Source: JACDET01 sp038253825
GTDB taxonomy: Bacteria > Patescibacteriota > Microgenomatia > Levybacterales > UBA12049
DNA length: 19,924 nt
Assembly (NCBI GenBank): GCA_038253825.1
Contig: JBBSGT010000022.1
Location: 1 to 19,924, forward strand
Direction of reading: 5' to 3'
Shown piece after piece: positions 6,015 to 14,348 of the stretch; the stretch's first letter is position 1; each line of letters starts with the position of its first letter. A model generated the notes under the pieces. The model made no database searches. It had not been told where the DNA came from and was given only the letters and a program-made list of their open reading frames with translations. The translations under genes were made by a program, and so were the position numbers.

Positions 6015-8006
6015 TTATTCTTCACTCCACACTTCTGCAATTTTATCTTTTATTTTTTGTTCATAAATTTTGATTAACTTTTTGTTTGAATCAATAAGTT
6101 TTTGTTCTTCCTCGATTTGCTCAACAATTTTTATCTGTATTTCTAGAGGAGGGAGGGGAATTTTATGTTTATAGACATCATTTCTGTTTAATCCAGGAAT
6201 ACCTGCACCACCTTTTAGTTTGGTTAATTCTAAAGAGATGAGCATAAAATATAGAAATTTTAAAAGTACTTTCTTGTCATCTATTAACTTAATATAATAA
6301 GTTGTATCAATTGGATAACAACTCTGATTTTCCCAGACGACTTCACCTGCTGATCCTTTTCTTCCAACAATGATTACTGGACCTTTAACAAGAAAATTAT
6401 TGTGGAAACCACTCCTACCGTTAGAGCCCATTACCGGATAAAGTCCAAAGATACGATCTTTCGCTGGCAGGCTTTTCCCATATTCAAAGCTGCATAAATC
6501 TTCAATATTTACCATAGGCCATTTTTGATTTGAGAAAATATCCTCGATTTTATATCTATCAGATGAAAGATTATAATCCTCGTTTTTTTCAATAAGAGAC
6601 TTAGATACAAGTTTGTATCTATCATGAGTGATTTGGATTGTTTCTCCAATCTTTTTACTTTCTTTGATTCGCTCTAGAAAAGCATCATTATACGTATCAC
6701 CTGTCTGCATAAAATCGTTATAGTGAGAAATTGTTTCTAGCGATTTTGGTAAATCATTCTTATCGATAGGATTTCTTTGTGCCCCGAGACTATATCCATC
6801 GTTTTCAATCTTAACGAAAAGTATTTCATTGTTTTTACTGACTAAATTTTTGTCGAAAAAGATGATGCTTGTTTTGACCCCAGCATAGGGATTAAAGACT
6901 CCCGAAGGTAGTGACACAACGCACCATAGTCCAGCTTCTTCTATAAGCATTTGTCGAATTTTTTTGTGAGCGTTTGAGTTTGAGAAGATAACACCCTCTG
7001 GAACGATAATGCCAGCTCGTCCTTTATCTGAGAGATGATCAATCATATATTTCAAGAATAATATTTCTGTAGCTCTTGTTCCCATCCGTAAATCTTCACT
7101 GATACTATCCCTATCTATTGCTCCAGCGAATGGAGGATTGGCAAGAATAACATCCCATTTGGTTCGATCTCCCGCAGTATCCATGAGGGTATTTTGTCTA
7201 ACGATGTGTGGGTGATCTAATTGATGCAAATATAAGTTCATCAATCCAAATTTGATCATATCTGAATCGCTATCAAATCCAGTAAAGGTATGAGAATAAA
7301 TGAAATTTCGTTCATCATGGGATAAAAGATCCATCGGATATTTACCTTCTTTTTTAAATTCTTCTGATGTATAGGTATGCTTTAAATGTTCAAGCGCAGA
7401 CACCAAAAAACCTGCAGTACCACAAGCAGGATCGAGAATTGTCTCACCTTTTTTCGGGTCGACCACATCGACAATGAAATCAATAATATGGCGTGGTGTA
7501 CGAAATTGACCCATGGTTCCTGCTTGAGAAAGTTTACTAAGAAGATACTCATACATATCACCAAAAATATCATTATGTCCAACCTGATATTCTTTCTCCA
7601 GATCAGACATCATTTTCTCAATCTCATGCAGGAAGCGTCTGAGGGTAGGTTTGTCATAAATTTTAACATGCGCATCTCGATAGAGAAGATTTATAGTCCG
7701 GTCATCAATTAGGTCAGGAAGTTTACGATATATTTCTTCAAGAGTAGTAAAAAGAACTTCTGCATTGAGCATCAATAAGTTATCCCAACGGTATTTTGCA
7801 AGAGCATCTTTAAAAATTTGTTTTTCTTTATTTCCGAGAACGATTGCATCATCATCTCTTTTTGTAAGCGCTCTGAGAAACAAAAGATAATTAAGTTGCT
7901 CGATGATAGTATGGTGACTGGCGACACCAGCACCAAAGAGAATATCCATCAAGGAGTCTACGTTCGTTTTAATAGTTGAAAATTGTACTCGTTTTGCTTT
8001 TTCCAT
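6015..8006 (-). CDS. hsdM: Type I restriction-modification HsdM-HsdS fusion (adenine methyltransferase plus one recognition domain)
   Basis: This 663-aa protein joins a type I N6-adenine DNA methyltransferase to a specificity half. The HsdM part has an N-terminal helical domain (about 10-150), the SAM-binding motif DPACGTAGFL (192-201) and the catalytic NPPFAG (290-295). From about residue 497 the sequence becomes HsdS-like, with one target-recognition domain (WPMVNIEDLCSFEYGKSLP, GSNGRSGFHN, IPGLNRNDVYKHKIPLPPLE) ending in a coiled coil (about 620-655, QIKIVEQIEEEQKLIDSNKK). Classical HsdS has two recognition domains; a single one suggests that two fusion proteins pair to read a symmetric, interrupted site. 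It starts 1 nt after the hsdR stop, so both come from one transcript. It methylates host DNA and guides HsdR. Confidence 0.93.
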   Translation of the reverse strand: MEKAKRVQFSTIKTNVDSLMDILFGAGVASHHTIIEQLNYLLFLRALTKRDDDAIVLGNKEKQIFKDALAKYRWDNLLMLNAEVLFTTLEEIYRKLPDLIDDRTINLLYRDAHVKIYDKPTLRRFLHEIEKMMSDLEKEYQVGHNDIFGDMYEYLLSKLSQAGTMGQFRTPRHIIDFIVDVVDPKKGETILDPACGTAGFLVSALEHLKHTYTSEEFKKEGKYPMDLLSHDERNFIYSHTFTGFDSDSDMIKFGLMNLYLHQLDHPHIVRQNTLMDTAGDRTKWDVILANPPFAGAIDRDSISEDLRMGTRATEILFLKYMIDHLSDKGRAGIIVPEGVIFSNSNAHKKIRQMLIEEAGLWCVVSLPSGVFNPYAGVKTSIIFFDKNLVSKNNEILFVKIENDGYSLGAQRNPIDKNDLPKSLETISHYNDFMQTGDTYNDAFLERIKESKKIGETIQITHDRYKLVSKSLIEKNEDYNLSSDRYKIEDIFSNQKWPMVNIEDLCSFEYGKSLPAKDRIFGLYPVMGSNGRSGFHNNFLVKGPVIIVGRKGSAGEVVWENQSCYPIDTTYYIKLIDDKKVLLKFLYFMLISLELTKLKGGAGIPGLNRNDVYKHKIPLPPLEIQIKIVEQIEEEQKLIDSNKKLIKIYEQKIKDKIAEVWSEE

Positions 8007-8007
8007 A

Positions 8008-10380
8008 TTACAATCTTAAAAGCTTACTGGTATGCACGTCGTATACCATGCTCAGTAACTGTTCCTTTCCAAATGTATTGATCCAATCTTGAACGATATA
8101 TACATTAAATGGACTTTCTTGCAAAAAGTTAATATGTGGTTTATCCATTAATTCTTTTCGTAATTCAATATTTGAAAGAATCTCTTTTGTAAAGAGCTTG
8201 ACCATTAAGTAAGCTTTTTGGCTAGGTTGATTGTTTTTTGTTCCATATTTATCGATAATACCATCTTGCCAACCTTCGAGTTGCTTTTCTCGAGTGGGTA
8301 ATTCTTTCTTTTTTATTGCAGCTAGAAAATAATCGCTAACTGATGCAAGCACACGATGACTTTTTGCCAAACTTTCTTCAGTAAAGTACTCTTTGGGTTT
8401 ATCGATCAGGTCACTATTAATACGATTAATAAGCTCTTCTTCTTTATCTTCATCCTCTATAATAGATTCAATTTCAGGATGCTGCTTGAAATATTCATGT
8501 GCTGCATTGACCCAACTCTCTTGATACATTTCTCGGTCTACTTTATCACCTTGTGGACCTATCTCGATTTGATCTCTCGAATCTACAGCATCAGCTCTTG
8601 TTAACAGCAGTGGACCGGAACTGGTTTTTGTGCCACCATCGGAGATAGAAATACCACTATCTGACGGACTTGGACTAGGATAGTCAATAATTGTAGGTAT
8701 ACTTTTTCCTTTCGGCGTCGGTAATGGTGCTTCCCAATCATACTTTTCTTCAAAATATTCACAAACGCCACAGAAGTCGAACATCGTGAAGTATTTTTTA
8801 TTAATTTCTTTGCAAATTCTCGTCCCACGTCCTTTAATTTGTTGATAAAGAGTTGGTTCAAAAATAGGACGGGCCAAAACAATATTTTGAACCTCGGGTG
8901 CATCATATCCAGTGGTCAGCATATCTACCGATACTGCAACCCGTGGCAGTTTTTTGTCAAGATTTTTGAAATCTCTTGCTAAATCATGTGCGTCTTTCAC
9001 ATAGGACGTAATTGTTTGGGCAAATCTACCGCCGTATTCAGGTTTTAATTTATTAAGTATTTTTTCAAGCTCTAAAGCATGTCTTTGAGATACGGCAAAG
9101 ATAATGGTTTTACCAATCTCTCCTTCAGGATTCTTCTCCGCGTATTCTAAAAATTCTTCCATCATTAACTGATTCCGACCTTGAGAAATAACTTTTTTTT
9201 CTAAATCTTTGATGGTAAAAGTTTGATTGTCATATTCTTCTTCAACAACTAACCCTTCTTTACTTAGTGCTTCTTGGGTTAGAATAGATGTCATTTTATG
9301 CAGCCGAGGAGGTACGAGTATACCTGCTTCTACACCAGCTTGTAGTGTAAATCGATATGTCGCTTTACCATCTTCACAGCCAAAGTATCTATACGTATCA
9401 CGTTGTATGCGAGCTTCTATAGCACGTGGATCATTTATTTGTAGTTTTTCAACATCAATGTTTTTTAAGAAATCTCTAGGAGTTGCCGTAAGGCCGATCC
9501 TCGTTGCTCCGATAAATTGATCTAATGCTGCTCTTGCTTCAGGTGTATAGATACTTCTATGAGCTTCGTCATGAATGATTAAGTCAAAGTAACCCGGAGT
9601 AAATGTATCTTTGCCATGAAGCATTAAGGACTGAATGGTAGCAATAACTACGTTTGCACCTACCAGGTTTTTCTTTGAGCCTCCCCAAAATGTAGCTACA
9701 GCAGATAAATTACCAAGTAATTTTTCAAAGGTACCTTTTGTTTGTCTCGCAAGTTCAAGGCGATCTACTATAAATAATACGGTTTGCGCATTATTTGTTC
9801 TTAAAAATTTACTAATAATTAATGAAGTCAGGACAGTTTTTCCAGTACCTGTTGCCATCTCAAGAAGGAAACTCCGCCGTCCTTTAGTGTAGTTTTCACT
9901 AATTGCCTTCCATGCTTCAATATGACATTCTCTAATTTTAAAATCTGGATCAACATCTTTAAAATAATCGTAATCAACTTTTCTATCAGTTATCACTTCT
10001 ACTTCTTTTGATTGCAGTTGATAATTTTTTCGATGTAAGTCCTCTTGGGTAAAGAAGGAGGGTACTGGAGTTGCGTCTGATTCAGCTGATAAATCCCAAA
10101 GATAGATCAAATGATCGTTTGCAAGGAAGATAAAATGGATTTGATTTTTATATTGGCTTTCAACATAATCAAACGCCTGTTTCTTTGCAGAATAAGGATC
10201 AATGTCAGGAGATTTTGCTTCAATTAATGCAAGAGGCTTACCATTTTTATCTTTTAGGATATAGTCTGCACGCCCAGCTTTCCCGTGATCTTCGAAGATA
10301 ACTTGGTTTTGATCTTCAATATCCCACCCTGCTTCACGTAACTTTCTATCAATGACTACTCTTGAATATGTTTCGTTCAT
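8008..10380 (-). CDS. hsdR: Type I restriction enzyme HsdR subunit (translocase and nuclease)
   Basis: This 790-aa protein has the layout of a type I restriction subunit. The N-terminal PD-(D/E)xK nuclease shows GRADYIL (D39) and ALIEAK (E54, K56). The superfamily-2 motor shows Walker A EMATGTGKT (174-182), the DEAH box (271-274), TATP (298-301), VSVDMLTTGYDAPEV (483-497) and QIKGRGTR (514-521). The last 200 residues are a helical C-terminal domain that would contact the methyltransferase. All key residues are present, so it should be active. Similar shorter HsdR proteins are common. It is the first gene of the operon, followed after 1 nt by hsdM-S. TATAAT (10400-10395) lies 14 nt upstream of the ATG, leaving a leader of only several bases. 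Confidence 0.94.
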   Translation of the reverse strand: MNETYSRVVIDRKLREAGWDIEDQNQVIFEDHGKAGRADYILKDKNGKPLALIEAKSPDIDPYSAKKQAFDYVESQYKNQIHFIFLANDHLIYLWDLSAESDATPVPSFFTQEDLHRKNYQLQSKEVEVITDRKVDYDYFKDVDPDFKIRECHIEAWKAISENYTKGRRSFLLEMATGTGKTVLTSLIISKFLRTNNAQTVLFIVDRLELARQTKGTFEKLLGNLSAVATFWGGSKKNLVGANVVIATIQSLMLHGKDTFTPGYFDLIIHDEAHRSIYTPEARAALDQFIGATRIGLTATPRDFLKNIDVEKLQINDPRAIEARIQRDTYRYFGCEDGKATYRFTLQAGVEAGILVPPRLHKMTSILTQEALSKEGLVVEEEYDNQTFTIKDLEKKVISQGRNQLMMEEFLEYAEKNPEGEIGKTIIFAVSQRHALELEKILNKLKPEYGGRFAQTITSYVKDAHDLARDFKNLDKKLPRVAVSVDMLTTGYDAPEVQNIVLARPIFEPTLYQQIKGRGTRICKEINKKYFTMFDFCGVCEYFEEKYDWEAPLPTPKGKSIPTIIDYPSPSPSDSGISISDGGTKTSSGPLLLTRADAVDSRDQIEIGPQGDKVDREMYQESWVNAAHEYFKQHPEIESIIEDEDKEEELINRINSDLIDKPKEYFTEESLAKSHRVLASVSDYFLAAIKKKELPTREKQLEGWQDGIIDKYGTKNNQPSQKAYLMVKLFTKEILSNIELRKELMDKPHINFLQESPFNVYIVQDWINTFGKEQLLSMVYDVHTSKLLRL

Positions 10381-10394
10381 AATAACTGAGCCTT

Positions 10395-10400
10395 ATTATA
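10395..10400 (-). promoter_or_regulatory. -10 box of the hsdR-hsdM operon
   Basis: A perfect TATAAT on the minus strand lies 14 nt before ATG 10380. The -35 is weak (TACAAA about 17 nt upstream). No Shine-Dalgarno is visible. Confidence 0.5.
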
Positions 10401-10501
10401 CGCTTTTTGTGGCGAAATTTGTAGGATACTTTTGTTTCCTAGATTAGGGTTTCAAGGGAGGGAAAAGAGAATCTACTCTAGTTTGGAATTTTTTCATGAA
10501 G

Positions 10502-10906
10502 TTACTTTTCTAGTACGTATGTACCTGCAATTTTGTCGTGCCAGGTTTGGTGGTCTTTGTCCCAAATAGCCCAGTAAAAACCTAGACCAAAGAAAAGTCC
10601 GGATATGAGCTTGCCGATAACTTCTCTTAAAAACATCGTGCCAAATGTTGCCTTTTCACCGTTGGATTTAACAAACTTCATGCCAAGCATTGCATGTCCC
10701 GGTGTTGTACCTTTTGCCATAGCAATCCAGTAGGCAATCGAGAGAGTAAAAATTATTGCCAAAGGGTCAATCCAACTATTTGCAAACCAACGTTTGAATA
10801 AACCCGCTTTTTTCCCAAATTCAGGATTGTACGCAAAAGCATTGCAATAGCTGCAAAAATGGTTTCCCGGTTGAATCGCTTTGTCACAATTTTTACATTT
10901 GTCCAT
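10502..10906 (-). CDS. Zinc-ribbon RDD-family membrane protein
   Basis: This 134-aa protein starts with a zinc ribbon (C4-x2-C7 and C18-x2-C21), followed by an RDD domain. The family's name-giving residues appear as R39, A42 and D47 (KRWFANSWIDPLAI), and the conserved GTTPGHAMLGMKFVK (66-80) and WHDKIAGTYVL (122-132) follow. Two or three membrane helices are expected (about 46-64 and 95-116). Some RDD proteins act in ion transport, but the role is mostly unknown; a zinc ribbon fused to a membrane domain could bind protein or nucleic acid on the cytoplasmic side. TATAAT (10923-10918) lies 11 nt before the ATG, with TTGTTA (10946-10941) 17 nt further upstream. It is divergent from the epimerase gene. 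Confidence 0.85.
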   Translation of the reverse strand: MDKCKNCDKAIQPGNHFCSYCNAFAYNPEFGKKAGLFKRWFANSWIDPLAIIFTLSIAYWIAMAKGTTPGHAMLGMKFVKSNGEKATFGTMFLREVIGKLISGLFFGLGFYWAIWDKDHQTWHDKIAGTYVLEK

Positions 10907-10917
10907 AGATGAGCCGA

Positions 10918-10946
10918 ATTATAACACAAAACAAGCATTATAACAA
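10918..10946 (-). promoter_or_regulatory. Promoter of the RDD gene
   Basis: On the minus strand TTGTTA (10946-10941), a 17-nt spacer and TATAAT (10923-10918) lie 11 nt before ATG 10906, so the leader would be about 5 nt or less. Confidence 0.55.
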
Positions 10947-10993
10947 TATCTATAGGTTTAAATTTTATTGGTGTACTTAGATGTTATGCAGTG

Positions 10994-10999
10994 TATAAT
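10994..10999 (+). promoter_or_regulatory. -10 box of the epimerase-like gene
   Basis: A perfect TATAAT ends 6 nt before ATG 11006. This fixes the start at 11006 rather than at the in-frame GTG 10991, which would contain the promoter. Confidence 0.6.
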
Positions 11000-11005
11000 A
11001 TTACT

Positions 11006-11743
11006 ATGTCCGAAAATGATTTTGTTGAAATAAAAGAGAACGATGATGTGCTACGAGTTGAATCTCTCGGAGCCAAAGTTTCTTTAACTTTGAAAGGCAT
11101 CCCTCTCCTCGGTTCCTTCACCCGTGGTGATGGCAAGACCGGTATAACGCATCCTTGCACACCGGTTTTTGGACCAGATCGGAAAAATTTGTATGGGCTC
11201 AAACAGCATGGTAATATGCGAAATGAACCTGTTTCGCTACAGCATGTGGCGGACAATGTGATTGTTTCGCATGCTTTGGCAGATCCTGGTTATCCAAAAG
11301 GCGTGGTGGTCAAACAAATTATGGGTGTTGAAGATGGTTCGTTTTCACTCGTCATGATCCATACCAATAACGGCACTGAGGAAGTGGCACTGAATGCAGG
11401 GGAGCATTGTTATTTTGTGGCACCACAGGGATATAAGGGGACAGAGATTAATGGAAAGGATATCAGCTCGCTTATCGATGAGCATTATGATGGGTTTGCA
11501 ATTGAGCTGGAAGAGACCAACAAGATTCAGATTCCCGGCCAGCCTGAGTTAGTGCTTCGTCAGAATGGCTTTCATTATGCCATGCTCTGGGTTGGGAAAA
11601 ATCCTGACACGAAGGAAATTGATCAGACATATGTTTGTATCGAACCAGTGGAAGGAGACCCAACCTCCAATTTCTTCGGCTCTACTGCCAGCAAACTCCT
11701 TTCAGGACAGAGCAGAAGCGCGATGTTTAGTATTTCACTTTAA
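11006..11743 (+). CDS. Aldose 1-epimerase-like protein (galactose mutarotase fold)
   Basis: This 245-aa protein follows the aldose 1-epimerase plan, in which a His pair and a Glu interconvert alpha and beta sugar anomers. H68 in LKQHGNMRNEP matches the first conserved histidine (HGxxR), H134 in NAGEHCYF the second (NxGxHxYF), and E213 in CIEPVEGDPTS the catalytic glutamate near the C-terminus. It is shorter than GalM (about 340 aa), as in the D-hexose-6-phosphate epimerase-like branch, so the substrate is unknown. ATG 11006 fits the TATAAT 6 nt upstream. It overlaps the convergent 61-aa gene by 4 nt at the stop codons. Neighbouring genes do not show a sugar pathway. Confidence 0.83.
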   Translation: MSENDFVEIKENDDVLRVESLGAKVSLTLKGIPLLGSFTRGDGKTGITHPCTPVFGPDRKNLYGLKQHGNMRNEPVSLQHVADNVIVSHALADPGYPKGVVVKQIMGVEDGSFSLVMIHTNNGTEEVALNAGEHCYFVAPQGYKGTEINGKDISSLIDEHYDGFAIELEETNKIQIPGQPELVLRQNGFHYAMLWVGKNPDTKEIDQTYVCIEPVEGDPTSNFFGSTASKLLSGQSRSAMFSISL

Positions 11744-11925
11744 TTTATCAGCTTTTCTTCTTTTCCCTTTTTTGGATATTCTGGTTGAGGTTTTGGATTG
11801 CGCCAATTGAAGAAGGTAAATTTTAATTTTTTTCCTGTTAGATAGCTCAACTGTTTAGCAATGTGATAGAGCAGATAGGCAATAACGATGAGGAGGATAC
11901 TGATGAGGGTTTCGCCTTGGGACAT
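11740..11925 (-). CDS. 61-aa single-pass membrane protein
   Basis: This 61-residue protein has one hydrophobic helix (about residues 5-24, ETLISILLIVIAYLLYHIAK) followed by a basic, Pro-rich tail (NPKPQPEYPKKGKEEK). It should be anchored with its N-terminus outside and its tail in the cytoplasm. TATAAT (11937-11932) ends 6 nt before ATG 11925, which supports expression as a leaderless mRNA. Its stop overlaps that of the epimerase gene by 4 nt. No family recognised. Confidence 0.65.
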   Translation of the reverse strand: MSQGETLISILLIVIAYLLYHIAKQLSYLTGKKLKFTFFNWRNPKPQPEYPKKGKEEKLIN

Positions 11926-11931
11926 GACATC

Positions 11932-11937
11932 ATTATA
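11932..11937 (-). promoter_or_regulatory. -10 box of the 61-aa gene
   Basis: A perfect TATAAT on the minus strand ends 6 nt before ATG 11925. Confidence 0.55.
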
Positions 11938-12074
11938 TATCGATAAATGAGATTAGAAAGTAAGAATGGAGATCAGAAATTGATTGTTATTAGTTTGGAC
12001 TTGATTGATAAGCCAAACGCATATCTTTCACATCAGCGATACTTAAAAAGTAGAGAGCGGGTACAAATCTCCTC

Positions 12075-12104
12075 TTGACTGGCTGTTCTTTTTCACTGTA
12101 GACT
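12075..12104 (+). promoter_or_regulatory. Promoter of the DUF378 gene
   Basis: TTGACT (12075-12080) and TAGACT (12099-12104) are separated by 18 nt. Transcription would begin near 12111 and leave a leader of about 35 nt, carrying AGGAGGTG (12132-12139). This differs from the leaderless genes around it. Confidence 0.5.
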
Positions 12105-12145
12105 AGATAGAGAGCTTGATTCATTCGCTGAGAGGAGGTGACGTT

Positions 12146-12394
12146 ATGAATTACACAACAAAAAAGTGGTTACACATTATTGCATTTATTCTTGTAATCA
12201 TTGGTGCCCTTAACACATTCTTGATCGGTTTTGTTCAACCATATAACAATGGTGAAGTGTTTGTCTTAATCGATTATGTTTTCAATTTTTCAGGCAACTT
12301 GCGTGATTTAGTATACGTACTTATCCTTGCGTCAGCAGTTTATCTGGTGGTAACGCATGTTAAAGATTGTCGCGTATGCGAAAGCCGCAAATAA
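12146..12394 (+). CDS. DUF378 family membrane protein
   Basis: This 82-aa protein resembles the DUF378 family: an N-terminal helix (about residues 8-28, LHIIAFILVIIGALNTFLIGF) with the IIGALN motif, an aromatic middle segment, then a second helix (about 55-72, LVYVLILASAVYLVV). The family's role is unknown. The C-terminus (CRVCESRK) adds a CxxC pair not typical of the core. I chose ATG 12146 because AGGAGGTG sits 6 nt before it; the frame extends upstream to a TTG at 12116 without support. Two hairpins downstream (12449-12471 and 12502-12514) end the transcript. Confidence 0.78.
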   Translation: MNYTTKKWLHIIAFILVIIGALNTFLIGFVQPYNNGEVFVLIDYVFNFSGNLRDLVYVLILASAVYLVVTHVKDCRVCESRK

Positions 12395-12448
12395 GTCCAG
12401 ACTTGAGAGCAAAATAATCTCATAGAAAATGAGCAAGCATTGATAGTG

Positions 12449-12471
12449 CAAAGATATTTGTACTATCTTTG
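12449..12471 (+). terminator. Terminator after the DUF378 gene
   Basis: CAAAGATA and TATCTTTG form an 8-bp stem with a 7-nt loop, followed by TTTGTTG. It lies 55 nt after the DUF378 stop codon. Confidence 0.5.
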
Positions 12472-12501
12472 TTTGTTGTACGTCTTTAAGAAAAAAAGGA
12501 A

Positions 12502-12514
12502 CCTCTTTAAGAGG
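12502..12514. terminator. Bidirectional terminator between DUF378 and FKBP genes
   Basis: CCTCT/AGAGG hairpin with a 3-nt loop, flanked by a T-run on the right (plus strand) and an A-run on the left (T-run on the minus strand). It can serve both convergent genes; the FKBP gene stops at 12535. Confidence 0.6.
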
Positions 12515-12534
12515 CGAAATTTTTTATTGTAATG

Positions 12535-12993
12535 CTATTTAATTCCTTCGAGCTCAACTTCGAAGATAAGGGTAGAATTTGGGGGAATATTCCCGGTTGC
12601 TTGATCTCCATACCCAAGAGACGGAGGGATCATTAATTTTCGTTTTCCTCCGACTTTCATCCCAATGACGCCTTCATCCCAACCTTTGATTACTTGTCCG
12701 ACACCGATTTGGGTTGTGAATGGTTGCCCATGATCATAGGAGGAATCAAATTTCTTGCCGTTCGTGAGTGTTCCTGTGTAGTTAATAACCACAGTATCAC
12801 CGCTTTTTACACCAGCGCCTGTCCCGACTTTTTCATCCTTAATCTTAAGTCCTTGCGTGGCGGTATTTGTTTGATTTGTGGTTGTGGTGGCTTCTTGTGT
12901 TGATGAATTACTCATCGGATGGAAGACAAAATAGCCGAATCCTATAAGGACTATAATACCTGCGATGACTGCCAGCAGAAATTGTTTGTTCAT
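12535..12993 (-). CDS. Membrane-anchored FKBP-type peptidyl-prolyl isomerase
   Basis: This 152-aa protein has an N-terminal membrane helix (about residues 5-25), a Thr/Asn/Ser-rich linker (28-48) and a single FKBP domain (49-152). The domain catalyses cis-trans isomerisation of X-Pro bonds. Pocket residues are present: Y72 (NYTGTL), F82-D83 (KKFDSS), V101-I102 and W105 (QVIKGWDEG), Y128 (SLGYGD) and F144 (LIFEVEL). The helix and linker place it on the outer face of the membrane, as a folding helper for exported proteins. The -10-like TATGAT (13007-13002) ends 8 nt before the ATG. The M50-like peptidase gene ends 21 nt upstream on the same strand, so some read-through is likely. Confidence 0.92.
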   Translation of the reverse strand: MNKQFLLAVIAGIIVLIGFGYFVFHPMSNSSTQEATTTTNQTNTATQGLKIKDEKVGTGAGVKSGDTVVINYTGTLTNGKKFDSSYDHGQPFTTQIGVGQVIKGWDEGVIGMKVGGKRKLMIPPSLGYGDQATGNIPPNSTLIFEVELEGIK

Positions 12994-13014
12994 GTACGTT
13001 TATCATAGCATATT

Positions 13015-13680
13015 TTAGTGGCGATGTGGCTTGAAAAGTAGGATAATAATACTATCAATTGCCAGGGGGATGAGTAAAAAGAACGAGCCTCGTTTGAAAA
13101 TCGCTTGTGGCAATTGTTGATTAAGCAGTTCATTGGGATTAAATGAAGGCAATCTGATCCCCAAAAAGTAAAGAAGGATAACAAGTGCGACAATAACGCC
13201 GAGAAGTTCAAGTGCACCGTCCATATCTTTTTTACTTGAAAACATGGTATTACCAATTTCAAAAACTGTGTACCCGACAAGAATTGTCAGAAGGTAATTG
13301 TTAAACCAATTGTGTTGAACTGCCAAAAAGAGCACACCTAACAGAATCGCAGTTCCGGCAAAAAAAGGAGCTGCACCGATAAGAAATCTTCTGATCGGAT
13401 CAGTTTGGGCGATCTGCACGCTACCGAGTTTGACCTGTTCACCGTCTAATTTAGGCATAAATTCCATGCGGCCGACATGCACCCCCATGAGTCCTGCAGA
13501 AATAGCATGTGCTAATTCATGAATGAGTGTTCCAGGAAAAAATAAGAGTGCCAGCGTATAGATAGTCACTTTACTGCTCCCCGTCATTCTATAGAGAAAA
13601 TAAGAGATAGTCCTTGTCAGCGTGCGGGAAAGAAGAAAAAGCAATAGCAGTTCGATAAAAAAAGCAGAAAACCAGAACAT
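13015..13680 (-). CDS. M50-like membrane zinc metallopeptidase
   Basis: This 221-aa integral membrane protein has the zinc motif HELAH (residues 54-58) inside a hydrophobic segment (FPGTLIHELAHAISAGLMG), as in M50/M50B-type peptidases. These cut substrates within or near the membrane. Helices are likely at about 6-30, 40-65, 108-145, 155-172 and 195-215. A third zinc ligand, usually an Asp in a later helix, cannot be assigned by eye. Its length fits the short M50B-like group rather than RseP, and there is no PDZ domain. TATAAT (13694-13689) lies 8 nt before ATG 13680. It sits between genes for a membrane FKBP and secreted proteins, which suggests work on envelope proteins. Confidence 0.82.
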   Translation of the reverse strand: MFWFSAFFIELLLLFLLSRTLTRTISYFLYRMTGSSKVTIYTLALLFFPGTLIHELAHAISAGLMGVHVGRMEFMPKLDGEQVKLGSVQIAQTDPIRRFLIGAAPFFAGTAILLGVLFLAVQHNWFNNYLLTILVGYTVFEIGNTMFSSKKDMDGALELLGVIVALVILLYFLGIRLPSFNPNELLNQQLPQAIFKRGSFFLLIPLAIDSIIILLFKPHRH

Positions 13681-13688
13681 ACCATTTT

Positions 13689-13694
13689 ATTATA
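13689..13694 (-). promoter_or_regulatory. -10 box of the M50-like peptidase gene
   Basis: A perfect TATAAT on the minus strand ends 8 nt before ATG 13680. Confidence 0.55.
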
Positions 13695-13707
13695 CAACGA
13701 TAAACGC

Positions 13708-14316
13708 TTAGGGAGTACAAGGAGAGACTGTTGTATGAGTGAGTTTGATAGTTGCAAGAATGCTGTTCACAAGCGCTTGATTTGCATCCATGACCGATTG
13801 GGGAACTTGGGTTGGAGAGAGATGTGTGAGTTGCCTATATCCACCAATACCTGGGTATGCATAACTAATAAGATAGGTTGCGTCAGCTGTGGGGATAGTC
13901 CAGAGATGATGCTGTACATCATAGGTAGCTGGTAATCCTGCAAATGTTGTATTTGTCACTTGGGTATTATTGCAAAGCTGCGCCCTTTCGTACACTTGCA
14001 TTGTGACAGCCACATGATCGAGGTAGAACTGTGCAACTTCAATATTACTCGTCTGCGGATGCGGTGTATTCAAACCCGTTGTCTCACTCCCGATTTTTTC
14101 CTGACTGATCCAATTTGTGGGAATTTGTAAAGAATAATAATTTCCTTGATCACTGTATGTTCGCATCTGTCCAGATACTGAGGGTTTATTCGTGGTTGAG
14201 ATCAGGTAGACAAGCAGAATAATAAAACTCACAGCAACAGCTATTAAGAGCCACCGTCTATTCCCACTCAGTGCATTTTTATATGATTTTTTTGGAATCT
14301 GTTTACTTTTTTTCAT
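13708..14316 (-). CDS. Membrane-anchored extracytoplasmic protein, PsbP-like fold possible
   Basis: This 202-aa protein has a basic N-terminus (KKSKQIPKKSYK), a membrane helix (about residues 22-41) and an outside domain (about 50-202). The start of that domain, YSDQGNYYSLQIPTNWI, resembles PsbP/DUF1795-type domains (F/YSIxxPxxW). The domain has two Cys (C114 and C200) that could form a disulfide. Function is not known. A weak -10 (TAGAGT, 14328-14323) ends 6 nt before the ATG. It is co-directional with the peptidase-like gene upstream (gap 32 nt) and the M50-like gene downstream. Confidence 0.65.
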   Translation of the reverse strand: MKKSKQIPKKSYKNALSGNRRWLLIAVAVSFIILLVYLISTTNKPSVSGQMRTYSDQGNYYSLQIPTNWISQEKIGSETTGLNTPHPQTSNIEVAQFYLDHVAVTMQVYERAQLCNNTQVTNTTFAGLPATYDVQHHLWTIPTADATYLISYAYPGIGGYRQLTHLSPTQVPQSVMDANQALVNSILATIKLTHTTVSPCTP

Positions 14317-14348
14317 ATCTTTACTCTAACATATCTCCCAATCAGCAC

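Noticed and set aside
12116..12145. TTG start extending the DUF378 protein
   Set aside because: It contains the Shine-Dalgarno that belongs to ATG 12146.
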